Shown: positions 24,849 through 34,486, numbered from the stretch's first letter. The stretch: 64,000 nt of DNA from Novipirellula galeiformis (GCF_007860095.1 NZ_SJPT01000001.1:386212-450211), one strand, 5' to 3'. The notes: a model not told the origin generated them from the sequence alone. Made by a program: numbers and translations.

Positions 24849-25820
24849 TTACTTCACGATCCGCCAACAGCGGTGGATTCGTCGATTGCGGTATTCCTCG
24901 GGAACGGTTTGGTTGCTGATTTCGTGGATCGTCGTTGCGGAAACCTCCGCTGGATCAAACTTAAACCCACGGAAATTGTTGGAGAAATAAATCACTCCGC
25001 CAGGGCTCACGATTGCTAGCAACTGATTTAGAAACGACACGGCACAGGTCTGCACGTCCCAGTCGTTTTGGGTGCTCTTGCTATTGGAGAAGGTTGGCGG
25101 GTCGAAGACGACGAGGTCGTAGAGTTCATCGGGTTTGTGTTCCTTGATGAACTGGACGGCGTCGATCGCAAAGTATTCGTGCTCGGGACCATCGAAGCCG
25201 TTTCGCCGCATATTCACTTTAGACCACTCGATATAGCGTTTCGACAAATCGACGCTGGTCGTCTTCGCAGCTCCGCCCGCCGCGGCATAAACGCTGAACG
25301 AACCGGTGTAGCAGAACAGATTCAGGAAGTTTTTGCCCGCAGCGACCTCACGGACCATTTGCCGAGTCACGCGGTGATCGAGGAATAACCCGGTGTCGAC
25401 ATAGTCGGCCAAGTTAACCAGGAACTTCAGTCCTCCTTCCTGGACTTCGATCCGCGAATCGGTGTCGGCGACCTTTTCGTGCTGTTTGGTTCCCCGTTGC
25501 CGCTCGCGTTTCTTTAGGTAAACGTTTTCCGCAGGGATTTCCAGCGTCTCACCTGCGGTTTTGGCCATCAGATCGAGCCAATCGGAATGCTCCGCCGGTT
25601 CACGATCGTGCGGCCGTTCGTACTCGGTGAGATGCAAGTGGTCTTCGTAGCGATCGACAACCAACGGGATTTCGGGGATATCGCGTTCGTAGAGTCGATA
25701 GCACGTGATCCCGCGACGCGTGGGGTAACGCCGCAAATGACGAGCTCGTTTACTCAACCGAGTCGCAAACAGGTTGGCTTGTTCGATCGTTTTTTCGGAA
25801 TAGGAGGAGCTGTTCTTCAT
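24849..25820 (-). CDS. Stand-alone RlmK-like 23S rRNA methyltransferase (or RlmI relative)
   Basis: The 323-residue protein is a class I SAM methyltransferase matching the C-terminal (RlmK) half of the fused E. coli RlmKL: KRARHLRRYPTRRGITCYRLYERDIPEIPLVVDRY, VYLKKRERQRGTKQHEK, LADYVDTGLFLDHRVTRQMV, FLNLFCYTGSFSVYAAAGGA and the catalytic-region VVFDPPTFSNSK. RlmK makes m7G2069 in 23S rRNA. Here it lacks the RlmL half and THUMP domain, so it is a free-standing version. Its start overlaps the stop of the transporter gene upstream (ATGA), indicating coupled translation. The exact target base is inferred. Confidence 0.85.
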   Translation of the reverse strand: MKNSSSYSEKTIEQANLFATRLSKRARHLRRYPTRRGITCYRLYERDIPEIPLVVDRYEDHLHLTEYERPHDREPAEHSDWLDLMAKTAGETLEIPAENVYLKKRERQRGTKQHEKVADTDSRIEVQEGGLKFLVNLADYVDTGLFLDHRVTRQMVREVAAGKNFLNLFCYTGSFSVYAAAGGAAKTTSVDLSKRYIEWSKVNMRRNGFDGPEHEYFAIDAVQFIKEHKPDELYDLVVFDPPTFSNSKSTQNDWDVQTCAVSFLNQLLAIVSPGGVIYFSNNFRGFKFDPAEVSATTIHEISNQTVPEEYRNRRIHRCWRIVK

Positions 25821-26806
25821 AAAGATCGGCTTGAGGTTTCTTCGCTAGAGTTCGTTTTGGATTTGCTGGCATGCGACCAATGACTGGCGATCACGGTGTC
25901 GATGACCAATTGGGTGAAGTGGTACATCAGCATTGGGATCACGCTGACTCCGCAATCGATCGCGATCTGCAGTCCAATCGTCAGCGTTTTTTGGCTGCCG
26001 GAGATCCCGACCGCGATCTGGCTCTCGCGGTCCGCCCGGACCATCCGCGCGGCGAACACGCCAAACACCAGTGCTGCGACGTGCAGCGTTGTCACCGAGA
26101 CCAAAAGCTGGCCAATTTGAATGCCAAACCGCGAGGCATTCTCCTGCATCGCTTCTCGCACCACCATGGCGCTGGCGATCGATCCGAAGCCCACCATCGA
26201 CAGAATACCGAGCTGAGCGAAGAAGGATAAGCGGAGCTTTTGGCGATCCGCCCATTCCGCAAGTCCTGCCATTCGCATCGTTTGCGCCAATACGATGGGA
26301 ATGACCACGAGCAGCGTCAGATTCCAGACCTGATCGGTTACCGACAGTTCCGTGGTCTTTGCTAGCACCAAAGTGACACCGATTGGCACCACCGCGATGC
26401 AGGCCAAATTGGTCACGACGGTCGTCATCAATGCGATCGATTCGTTCCCATCGGCTTTGCGTGTCCACACGGCGGCCGATGCGAGGGTGCACGGGACCAG
26501 CGACGCGATGAATAAACCACCAAAGATCGGGGCCGGCAAATAGGCCCTCATCGGCCAACACAGCAGCGGCACGACGACGACATTGATCGCGATTGCTAGC
26601 AGAGTGGGTAGCGGCTTGTGAAAGCTCTGCCGCACCGAATGGGCGGGCAACGTGATCCCCATCGACCCCATCACCGCAAACACAATCGCACTGCGTAATG
26701 GGGTCATTTCCAACAGCGGAGTGAGCGATTCGCTAGCAAAGAAACCAATCGCAATGATCAGTACGAGCGAGATCAGAAACCAGTGTGATTTTAGCCTTGC
26801 CCCCAT
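25817..26806 (-). CDS. BASS-family (bile acid:Na+ symporter-like) transporter
   Basis: The 329-residue protein is almost wholly hydrophobic, with about nine to ten membrane segments. It fits the BASS/Acr3 superfamily: LRSAIVFAVMGSMGITLP in the third segment, GGLFIASLVPCTLASAAVWTRKADGNESIA as the substrate-site region with unwound helix, and VGISGSQKTLTIGLQIA, the second conserved crossing. Members carry organic anions with sodium; the substrate here is unknown. The tail is Ser/Lys-rich (HASKSKTNSSEE). It is first in a co-directional run leading into rlmK and fliP. Confidence 0.85.
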   Translation of the reverse strand: MGARLKSHWFLISLVLIIAIGFFASESLTPLLEMTPLRSAIVFAVMGSMGITLPAHSVRQSFHKPLPTLLAIAINVVVVPLLCWPMRAYLPAPIFGGLFIASLVPCTLASAAVWTRKADGNESIALMTTVVTNLACIAVVPIGVTLVLAKTTELSVTDQVWNLTLLVVIPIVLAQTMRMAGLAEWADRQKLRLSFFAQLGILSMVGFGSIASAMVVREAMQENASRFGIQIGQLLVSVTTLHVAALVFGVFAARMVRADRESQIAVGISGSQKTLTIGLQIAIDCGVSVIPMLMYHFTQLVIDTVIASHWSHASKSKTNSSEETSSRSL

Positions 26807-27008
26807 GTTGTGATTTTCCCAAACGATCTATCGGCAAGCAGGGTAATGAACTTAAGATTCGGACGTGTCTATCGCTGTTCGCTAGCGTTCAGGGTATCAG
26901 AAGCACCCGATGCTTCCGAGGCACACTACAAACGGACTCATGAAAGGTCCGGAAAACACGGTTTTTACGTCAACGGTTTCGGTCGCCCCCGCAGGGAAAG
27001 GATTCCCA

Positions 27009-28367
27009 ATGCATGAACGGACACAACGAGCCTTTGCTCGCTTGGTGTTCGTTGTCTGCTGCGCGTTGCCGACTTCGCTCGTCTTGATGACGATTCTGGT
27101 GACCTGGACGCCGTGGTATCACCACAAGTGCTTGCGTGAGATCACCGCCTCGATTGCCAAAGACACGGGATTGCACGTGACGATCGAGGACTTCGATCGC
27201 CCCAGCCCGACTCGTCTCGATCTACAAAACGTTCGTTTGTTTGATCCCGAAACGAACCGCGAGGTGGCCAAGGTGTACCAGGTCTCGTGGACCACCGTTA
27301 ACGAAGGGGTTTCGATTGTGCTGCAGCAACCGGAGCTGCAATCGTCGGAATTGGAGAACACATGGCGTTTGGTCCATGACCGTTTTCTGTGTCAATCCAT
27401 TTGTGTTTCGACGCCGGTTCGTTTCGCTGCGAACGACTTAACGATCCATAGTAGTGCGGGGCCGATGACCCTGCGCGATGTCGATGCTTGGATTGAACCG
27501 GGCGACCCTTCGGTCGTTGGCAGTTCAACGCGGGCCACCATTGAATGTTTGCCCAGCGGTCAGTCTCACGAACGTGGTTTTCGCATCGAAGTGGTTCGCG
27601 ATCGCAGCGGAGTGGCACCGGTGACGATGTGGACGCTGGAAACCGGCGACACCGCCCTGCCCTGCTCTGCGCTTGCCCAGTACAGTGACGCGATCGCGAT
27701 GCTGGGCAACGACGCGACGTTCTCGGGAATGATGCGTTGGTGTATCGAGCCCGATGGATGGTGGGTCGATTTGAGCACGTCGCGATTCGAACAAGTCGAT
27801 TTGGCTAGGCTGTTTCAGCGATTGCCCCATCAATTGACTGGCAAGGCGAGTTTGCTGTTCCGCCGCGGGATGATTCGGCCTGGCAAGACCGTGGATGTGA
27901 TTGCCGAGTTGCGAGCCAAAGACGGAATGGTCGGTACGTCACTGTTAGCGTCGATGCAGCGCGATCTCGGCATGACGATTCAGACCGAGATCACCAACGC
28001 ACGTCCGGTTGCCTACGACCACTTGGCGATGCAGTTTCAGATCTTTGGAGCCAAGATGACGCTCGATGGGATTTGTCGCACCGAGCATGGATTCGAAGGA
28101 TTGCCAGCCGGAGTGGTGTTCATCGCCGATGGCTATTCGATGGTACAAGCTCGTGAGTTGGAGATGCCCGCGATCGCGTTAGCTAAGGCAGTGGCACCGT
28201 CGCACAGTGTCTTAGTGCCAATCTCGGAGCAGACCACGCCGCTGATGCAGTGGCTATTGCCTCCGAGCCGAGCGTTGCCAAACGATCCCAGTCATTCACC
28301 GCCGCCGTCGCCGCGGATTCAAACCACTCAAGCGTTCAGCGGTGGCCCCACGATCAGCGAGCCGTAG
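27009..28367 (+). CDS. Unknown membrane-anchored protein, AsmA-like N-terminal layout
   Basis: I do not recognise a family with confidence. The 452-residue protein has one N-terminal membrane helix (FVVCCALPTSLVLMTILVTW), then a long region of predicted beta strands: ITASIAKDTGLHVTIEDFDRPSPTRLDLQNVRLFDPETN resembles the start of AsmA/DUF748-type envelope proteins, where a membrane anchor precedes a repeated beta scaffold. The last ~40 residues are Pro/Ser-rich. ATG 27009 is supported by AAAGGA about eight bases upstream. It diverges from the BASS gene and has no partner on its strand. Confidence 0.7.
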   Translation: MHERTQRAFARLVFVVCCALPTSLVLMTILVTWTPWYHHKCLREITASIAKDTGLHVTIEDFDRPSPTRLDLQNVRLFDPETNREVAKVYQVSWTTVNEGVSIVLQQPELQSSELENTWRLVHDRFLCQSICVSTPVRFAANDLTIHSSAGPMTLRDVDAWIEPGDPSVVGSSTRATIECLPSGQSHERGFRIEVVRDRSGVAPVTMWTLETGDTALPCSALAQYSDAIAMLGNDATFSGMMRWCIEPDGWWVDLSTSRFEQVDLARLFQRLPHQLTGKASLLFRRGMIRPGKTVDVIAELRAKDGMVGTSLLASMQRDLGMTIQTEITNARPVAYDHLAMQFQIFGAKMTLDGICRTEHGFEGLPAGVVFIADGYSMVQARELEMPAIALAKAVAPSHSVLVPISEQTTPLMQWLLPPSRALPNDPSHSPPPSPRIQTTQAFSGGPTISEP

Positions 28368-28895
28368 CCGCGGTTTGAGGGGAATAAGAGGAATCGGTAC
28401 CAGCTATCCGTTTGTGTACGGCACGCGGTTCCGACGCGCGGAATGCGAGATACACCCATGATTCATGCGTCACGCATTCTCGCTTGCTACCGTCCTTCCT
28501 GTTTTTCTGGCAGAAATCCACGTCAGTCACGAAACCTAGCTCCCTCACTGGAGCCGATCGGTCAATGCCTTGTTGGTCAAAGACTGGGGCGTTTTGAGCT
28601 ATCACTGCGTTCGCAACAGGGCAGGGAATTGCAACTTGATGATGCAACCAAGCAGCGAGTTGCGACGACGATTGGCCAACACAGATATCGCGTTCGAAAC
28701 CAAGTCGTGACAGCGAAGAGGGTGCCATTCATTGCTGACCCTTTTTGCATTTCCACAATGACCTGCTGTCCGGCCGATTCGAATTCAGACAGGCCACAAA
28801 ATCAGAATGCTACAAATTCCAGGAGCTTTACTTGCATTCATCCGAACCATGGCGAAAAGTTAAGACAATGTCATTTATGTCTGTGAGGTGTTCCA
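28368..28895. other. Intergenic region without supported gene
   Basis: About 528 bases lie between two plus-strand unknown genes. Open frames exist on both strands, but their products lack motifs and their starts lack ribosome sites. A Cys/His-rich frame (28443-28886) is probably chance. CATGATTCATG near 28457 is a short palindrome. Confidence 0.35.
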
Positions 28896-29423
28896 ATGGC
28901 TTTGGTGCCGTGTCCCGAGTGTATGAAGACGGTTAGCGAGCATGCCGCAGCGTGCCCCGCGTGTGGAATTGCGATTAGCGCCGAGGCGATGGCGATGGCG
29001 AAGCAAGCGTTGAAAGATCGCGACGAAGCGCAAACGAAGAAGATCCTGCTTGCTTTTCTTGTCTTGCCCCCGATGTTTCTCTTTCTACCGATTGCACTTC
29101 TTGAAGGTTGCAGAAGTGCCACGCCCTCATTGCGTCAAAACGCTTCGGTCAGCACCGTCGGATCCCATACCGACGACAAAAAACTATCGATACCGTACGC
29201 GAAAAATGCAGTCAAAGAACGTCTGAAATCGCCTTCAAGTGCTTCATTCCCCTGGGGAAGTGACAACTATAAAGTTTCGAATCTAGGTGATCGCTGGATG
29301 GTGTCGGGATACGTTGATGCTGAGAATGGCTTCGGAGCCAAGATCCGTCGACACTGGATTGTTGAACTGGAAAAAGACCATTCGTTCGGTGATTTTGTAG
29401 TGCAAAGCGTGGTGTTCCTCTAA
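28896..29423 (+). CDS. Zinc-ribbon membrane protein of unknown function
   Basis: The 175-residue protein starts with a zinc ribbon (CPECMKTVSEHAAACPACG, two CxxC knuckles), then a short helix, a membrane segment (ILLAFLVLPPMFLFLPIALL) and an outer domain: YAKNAVKERLKSPSSASFPWGSDNYKVSNLGDRWMVSGYVDAENGFGAKIRRHW. That outer domain resembles one seen in small bacterial and phage lipoproteins that begin with a conserved VKxxLKSPSSAxFP. Its role is unknown. GAGGTGTT just before the ATG is a fair ribosome site. Confidence 0.75.
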   Translation: MALVPCPECMKTVSEHAAACPACGIAISAEAMAMAKQALKDRDEAQTKKILLAFLVLPPMFLFLPIALLEGCRSATPSLRQNASVSTVGSHTDDKKLSIPYAKNAVKERLKSPSSASFPWGSDNYKVSNLGDRWMVSGYVDAENGFGAKIRRHWIVELEKDHSFGDFVVQSVVFL

Positions 29424-29453
29424 GGGAATCGGTGCCCGCCACTTCGTTCCTGC

Positions 29454-29469
29454 TATCCCGATAGGGATA
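29454..29469. terminator. Short hairpin TATCCC-GATA-GGGATA
   Basis: A perfect 6-bp stem with a GATA loop lies 30 bases after the zinc-ribbon gene stop and is followed by AAAG on the plus strand. It could help end transcripts from either side; no T-tract is present. Confidence 0.3.
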
Positions 29470-29530
29470 AAAGCCACTCGCGGTAGGTAAGCGAAACGCC
29501 AGCTACGGAAGTTGTTGCACAAAAGCGATT

Positions 29531-29550
29531 CCGACCCTGTTCAGGGTCGG
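29531..29550. terminator. Perfect 9-bp GC-rich hairpin between convergent genes
   Basis: CCGACCCTG-TT-CAGGGTCGG lies between the zinc-ribbon gene (plus) and the cytochrome c assembly gene (minus). It is symmetrical and could act in both directions, but lacks a T-tract. Confidence 0.4.
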
Positions 29551-29590
29551 GTAGGCGAATGGATTCGTTTTCCGGTGCTGTTCGCTGCGG

Positions 29591-32500
29591 TTACGCGGAT
29601 TCGAGGTCGCTTGGTTTGCGTCCAAACGCGACGCCCGCTGCGATGAAGGCCGCTTGAGAGGCGATGTACAGACTCAACCACATCAACACGCCGGAGGTGA
29701 AACCGTAGCTATGCAGTCCAATGCCGAGTTCGTTTGTACCGAACCAGCTCCACGCAGTGACGATGTTACCGCCAATCGCCAGCACACAGAAACCACGAGC
29801 TTTGACCATCCCGTCCCAGCGTGCATGAAGCATCAACGCGTTCCAGATCACGATCAGTAGGGCGCCGTTTTCTTTCGGATCCCAGCCCCAGAAGCGTCCC
29901 CAGCTATCGTCGGCCCAGAGTCCACCGAGGACCGTGCCAACGAAGCTGAACAGGATGCCGAAACAGGCGGCACCGTAACACATCCGGTAGAGATCCTTCA
30001 TCATCTTGGCGTCTTTGCCCACCCAGCCTGCAATCAAGTAGCCAATCCCGATCGTGCCGGCGACGAGCGTGGCGACGTACCCGAGTGTAACGCTGATCAC
30101 ATGGGTGGCTAACCAGAACTGAGTATCGAGGACCGCTTGCAGTACCGGCATCGTGTCACCGGAGTTCAGCCCGTAGGCCACTAGCAGCGACAGCATGCCC
30201 CCGGTTGCCGACAACAGGTTGCCGGTGCCGTATTTGAAGATCCGTTCGACGACCAAGCCAAACAACACGGCGGCCCAGCCGATGAACACGGCCGAGGAGT
30301 ACAAGTTGATCACCGGGGCACGGCCGGTGATCACGATCCGGCACAAAATCGTGAACGTATGAATGGCCAATGCAATCGCGAGGGTGCCCCAAACCGCTTG
30401 GCGCATCCGTGGCAAATGGAACAGAAAGTAGAACAACGCCAAGACGGTCGAGACGAGGTAGAGAAACATCGTCACGCCCGTGGGCCAATTCGATTGCATC
30501 CATCGTTCCAGCGAGACCATGCCTTTGTCATAACCGGGGATGGTGTAACCTTGCACTGCGGCGAGATGGTCGTCCACGGCGGTGTTGAATCCGACGGTGT
30601 CTTGTTGGTCATAGGTTTTGATCATTTGACCAAACGACTCGATCCCAGGGCGAGGCGGGATGTCGGTTCCGAACGTGTTCTTGGCCATCTCGAAAAACGC
30701 AGGCGCGTAAGCTGACCAACGAGGGTCATCGACCGCTTCGGAGGCGGTTTGTTCGGCGGGAGGCACGATCGCCGGCGCCGGCATCTTGGCGAGACTTTCC
30801 ATTCTCATTTCAAGTTCGCGAAGGGCAAAGAGTTGCTGGGTTTGTTCGTCGGTTCCGTCTGGGAAAAAACTGGCGGGGAACCGTGACGGAGTCGGAATGC
30901 GAAACGCAGCGGCGGTCAACGTGTATTGACGGGTGCGGCGATCGAGTTCGATCAACTTCTTTTCTTTGAAGGATTGGTGGAGGGACTCCTTCTTCGACGC
31001 GGCTTCGACAAGCTTGGATGCAGCATCCCAATGCTCGCGAATTTCGTTGAGGGAAAACAGTTTGCTCTTACGCCGCTCGAGTCCAAGTTCGCTGCGTACC
31101 TCTTCCGCATCGATGCGGAACATCGGCAAATCGTGAAGATGCGTATCGTCGACCGCGACTTCCATCAACCACTGCATCGCCGACAACGATTTGCCGGAGA
31201 CCCGTGCTTTGATTTCCACGGGAGCGCTGGCGAGCGACAGCGACTCGCGATTGCTGATCGCTTTGAGGGTTTGACGTGCGTACGCGTCTAGCGGCATCAC
31301 GCGGCCGCCAAATTGAGTCGGGATTTTGCCCGCTGAGTAGAAGTCGAATTGTTTCATCCGTTCGCTCGGACGCATCGAGTTCATCACCGCAGGCCAAGGA
31401 ATCAACATCATCAGTGCGATTCCCGCAAGTCCGCCGACGGTGGCAAACACAGGCCACTTTGACGGCGGTGATTGGTTGAATTCCGCGAGCGCGGCGAGCT
31501 CTTTTCGGTTTTCACGTTCGCGTCGATCCAGGAATCGCGTCAGCGTGCCGAGAAAGTGAACTAGCATGCCGAGGGCCGTGATGCTGCACGCGACGTAGGG
31601 AATCAACCAACCCGAGTTGCGAACGACTTGGATTCCGGTCATCTCTTTACCACCGGGAAGTGGCGTGTAGTTCGATTGATAAAACGTTTCACCGCGATAG
31701 CGAAGCGGATTGTTCATCCACACACGGTCCTTGCGGTCTTCGCCAGTTTCCGTGTCGATGATGCGAATGAACGATGAGTAATCGCGGGGCGTATCACTGC
31801 CGCTGTAGTTCACTCGTCGAACGTCTTCGAGTTGCACCCAATACGGTTTGACTTCGCGATGGAACCGCAGGCCAATGTCGTAGCTCTTGTCGTTCACGGT
31901 GACCGAATCAAATTCATCCTTGACCGTTTCGCCAGGGACTAACATTTGTCGATCCGAAATGACTTGACTGACCAAGTGGGTGCTAATCGATTCGCCTGAT
32001 GTTTTGTCGATCAATTCGACGTAAGCGGATGGAACATTGATCGCGCCATCGGTTCCTCCTGCTTTGGTTAACGAAACGGCTTTGACTTCCAAGCCGATCC
32101 CGGCGGTGGCGATGTTGCCGTCCTTGTCGGCTTTCTTCAACGTCGAGTTGGGAAAGAATTCAATGACTTTTACGTTGACCGGGAGTGCCTCGTCTTGGAT
32201 CACCGCATCCGAATCCGCAGCTTGTTGCAATCGGCTGCCGGGGATGCCGATGACTTGATCAACGCCGTCGAGTCGTTCAATAAAGGTCAACTCGGCGACG
32301 TCGAGATTGATCAGCGTGTTGGTTGATTCACCTTCGACAAGACTGAGGCGTTGTTCGAGTTGGCGGTCGCCAAAGGCAAATTGGCCGACCATCAATAGTC
32401 CGACGCCGAGGTGCAACAGTACGTTGCCCCCTTGTTTCTTAAAAACGAGCAAGCAGCCGGCGAGCAGTAATCCGCCGACGCCAAGTCCCTTGGTCAATTG

Positions 32501-33181
32501 CCATACGATCCGCAGACCGGGGTCGCCAATGCGGAACCCATAGATCAGTCCCAGTACAAGGGTCAGCGCGATGAGCCCACCGATTTGGTACATCAGCATG
32601 GCGAGCTTGGCATTGCGAACTTGGGTGCCCGCCACGACAAAACCGGCCGCGATGAGTCCCGTGCTCACCAACACACAAACCCAGAGGGCGTCATAGGAAA
32701 TCGGGGGCGTGCCTTGCAATCCATCGCTGTTATGACCCGCCATCACGACGAATCCCGTGGCGATCAAGCCCGCAATGAAAAATCCAATCCCTAACATCAG
32801 CTTCGAGCCGCTGGCGTTAATCTTGAAACGCGTGATTTTCGCGGCGATCAAGTTCACCATCAACAACAGACCGATCAACGCTCCGCCGGGGAACGGAATC
32901 ACACCGGGTAATGGAGTGCTGTGACGGTAAAACGCTTGCGGGACAAAGTCATCCAGGTGCAGCGGAGCGATCCAGGAGAGGAAGTACCGTTGTTTCACCT
33001 CCAACATATTCATTTCGTCTTGGGCGAGCGTGCCGACCAAAACGATGATCAATGACAATGCAAACAGAGTCACGGTGAATTTCAACGATCCCAGCCACCG
33101 TAGCGTGACATGGCTGAACTCACCGAACGAATCTTCGGTCTCGTGATCGACGTATTCTGATTGCGAAGGGATTGTGGCCAT
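29591..33181 (-). CDS. Fused ResB-CcsA system II cytochrome c assembly protein
   Basis: This 1196-residue protein fuses the ResB/CcsB and CcsA parts of the system II cytochrome c synthetase, which carries heme across the membrane and attaches it to CxxCH motifs. The N-terminal half has ResB traits (LRWLGSLKFTVTLFALSLIIVLVGTLAQ, a large outer domain with EVKPYWVQLEDVRRVNYSG, and RGETFYQSNYTPLP). The C-terminal ~350 residues are CcsA, with the heme-binding WGRFWGWDPKENGALL and conserved His residues in membrane segments (HVISVTLGY). Fusions of this kind are known in several phyla. ATG 33181 (MATIPSQSEY) is preferred; an open frame runs 41 codons further. A lipoprotein gene lies directly upstream. 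Confidence 0.92.
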   Translation of the reverse strand: MATIPSQSEYVDHETEDSFGEFSHVTLRWLGSLKFTVTLFALSLIIVLVGTLAQDEMNMLEVKQRYFLSWIAPLHLDDFVPQAFYRHSTPLPGVIPFPGGALIGLLLMVNLIAAKITRFKINASGSKLMLGIGFFIAGLIATGFVVMAGHNSDGLQGTPPISYDALWVCVLVSTGLIAAGFVVAGTQVRNAKLAMLMYQIGGLIALTLVLGLIYGFRIGDPGLRIVWQLTKGLGVGGLLLAGCLLVFKKQGGNVLLHLGVGLLMVGQFAFGDRQLEQRLSLVEGESTNTLINLDVAELTFIERLDGVDQVIGIPGSRLQQAADSDAVIQDEALPVNVKVIEFFPNSTLKKADKDGNIATAGIGLEVKAVSLTKAGGTDGAINVPSAYVELIDKTSGESISTHLVSQVISDRQMLVPGETVKDEFDSVTVNDKSYDIGLRFHREVKPYWVQLEDVRRVNYSGSDTPRDYSSFIRIIDTETGEDRKDRVWMNNPLRYRGETFYQSNYTPLPGGKEMTGIQVVRNSGWLIPYVACSITALGMLVHFLGTLTRFLDRRERENRKELAALAEFNQSPPSKWPVFATVGGLAGIALMMLIPWPAVMNSMRPSERMKQFDFYSAGKIPTQFGGRVMPLDAYARQTLKAISNRESLSLASAPVEIKARVSGKSLSAMQWLMEVAVDDTHLHDLPMFRIDAEEVRSELGLERRKSKLFSLNEIREHWDAASKLVEAASKKESLHQSFKEKKLIELDRRTRQYTLTAAAFRIPTPSRFPASFFPDGTDEQTQQLFALRELEMRMESLAKMPAPAIVPPAEQTASEAVDDPRWSAYAPAFFEMAKNTFGTDIPPRPGIESFGQMIKTYDQQDTVGFNTAVDDHLAAVQGYTIPGYDKGMVSLERWMQSNWPTGVTMFLYLVSTVLALFYFLFHLPRMRQAVWGTLAIALAIHTFTILCRIVITGRAPVINLYSSAVFIGWAAVLFGLVVERIFKYGTGNLLSATGGMLSLLVAYGLNSGDTMPVLQAVLDTQFWLATHVISVTLGYVATLVAGTIGIGYLIAGWVGKDAKMMKDLYRMCYGAACFGILFSFVGTVLGGLWADDSWGRFWGWDPKENGALLIVIWNALMLHARWDGMVKARGFCVLAIGGNIVTAWSWFGTNELGIGLHSYGFTSGVLMWLSLYIASQAAFIAAGVAFGRKPSDLESA

Positions 33182-33313
33182 GGCTTGATGAACGACGAGG
33201 AAGGTGGGAGGTGAGGTGGGATTCGAATCTTGTCGAGATTCGGTCTGCAAGCGAGGGACGCGATGCAATTCCTCACTTGGATTGTGGGGGAAGTGCCCCC
33301 GCAAGTGACGCCG

Positions 33314-34486
33314 CTAAAGTTTGATCGATTCGAGGAACGACTTGATTGCCTCGGACTCTGCGGTCACGGTTTTGGCAGGGCCGGTCATTTTGATGAACAA
33401 ACTGAAACCTTCATCAAGGGGAACGATGGTGGCGTCGATCGCGGTCCCCGACTCGGGGTCTGTACCTAATAATAGGTACCTTTGTGCATCTCGGCCATCA
33501 ACTTTGATTTTTTCGGCATCTTGCATGGCTTTCTCAACCACTTCGTCTGCAACGCCTTCGGGGCGGATTTGGCCGAGCCAGCGAGCGACGTTGCCGCGCA
33601 GGTCCCCGCCAGCGGGGATCACCGTGATTTCGGCTTCCGCATCTTCGGGACCGACATTGAACGCCGCCATCCGCATGCTCGACATTTTGCCATCGCGCCA
33701 ACCCTCGGGGCGATCGTACTTCAATCGCGCAGCGGGACTTTCCGACGCGGAGCTGTTTTCGGTTTTGGGCGCAGGTGTTTTCGGGGCCGAGGAATCTGAC
33801 GTCATCGGGCCGCCAGCGACGCCGCTATGGATATCGTCGTTGGGCATCTCGCCACGCGCCATTGGGCCGCCCGCCATGCCACCCATCATCGGCGGTGAAC
33901 CGCCGGTTGATTTGCCAATAATATCGACCCACACCGCAGTCCCCTCGACGGATTCGAGCTCCAGTGGCTCGCCGTTGGCCCATTTTTCGGTCGATGCAGC
34001 CAATCCGACTTGGCCGCGCCAACGATTGACGTTCATTGCGACCTCCGCATCCCAGTCCTCTTGTTTCGGTAGCGACGACACGCTGATGTCGAGTTGCTTG
34101 TCAGGCGTGTTGACGTCGATGGAAGCAAAACGCATCGGTTTGGAACCCCCGAGTTGCCATTGATCAGGCAATTCGCCCCACACGGGTTTGCCGTCGGTGA
34201 ACTCAATCGACTCGACGAACTTGCGAAACTCGGCTGCGATCAATCCCACAGACTGTTCGGGGCCAGTGACTTTAAAAAACCACGTCTGGTCGCTCTGAGG
34301 GATCATTGCCGCGAGCATTCGGTCGTTGCCAACACGAAGTTGCTCAGGCACCTCCGTCGGCACCGAATAGGTCACGATCGGATCGGCTTTCTGGCATCCA
34401 GAGGTGCCGGTGATGAGCAGCGTTATGCACGCGATCGCAAAGTATGCTTGAACCGAGAATGGGAAAATCCGCGACATGGTTGCCAT
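33314..34486 (-). CDS. Lipoprotein with duplicated domain, upstream of ccsBA
   Basis: The 390-residue protein has a lipobox (LLITGTSGCQKAD; Cys about residue 31). It contains two similar halves. The first has TWFFKVTGPEQSVGLIAAEF..FVESIEF and a segment from PDQWQLGGSKPMRFASIDV. The second has PEGWRDGKMSSMRMAAFNV and ends SLFIKMTGPAKTV..AIKSFLESIKL. A Gly/Met/Ala-rich linker (MMGGMAGGPMARGEMP) joins them. I know no function, but planctomycete relatives are often found beside cytochrome c assembly genes. It precedes the ResB-CcsA gene by 132 bases on the same strand, so a role in the envelope or in cytochrome maturation is a guess. Confidence 0.75.
   Translation of the reverse strand: MATMSRIFPFSVQAYFAIACITLLITGTSGCQKADPIVTYSVPTEVPEQLRVGNDRMLAAMIPQSDQTWFFKVTGPEQSVGLIAAEFRKFVESIEFTDGKPVWGELPDQWQLGGSKPMRFASIDVNTPDKQLDISVSSLPKQEDWDAEVAMNVNRWRGQVGLAASTEKWANGEPLELESVEGTAVWVDIIGKSTGGSPPMMGGMAGGPMARGEMPNDDIHSGVAGGPMTSDSSAPKTPAPKTENSSASESPAARLKYDRPEGWRDGKMSSMRMAAFNVGPEDAEAEITVIPAGGDLRGNVARWLGQIRPEGVADEVVEKAMQDAEKIKVDGRDAQRYLLLGTDPESGTAIDATIVPLDEGFSLFIKMTGPAKTVTAESEAIKSFLESIKL

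Noticed and set aside
28443-28886. Plus-strand Cys/His-rich frame between two unknown genes
   Set aside because: No start signal, no motif spacing typical of zinc binding, and it ends just before the SD of the next gene; probably chance.
33205-33300. Possible tRNA because of GATTCGAATC
   Set aside because: No acceptor, D-arm or anticodon arm can be folded around it; the palindromic phrase is isolated.
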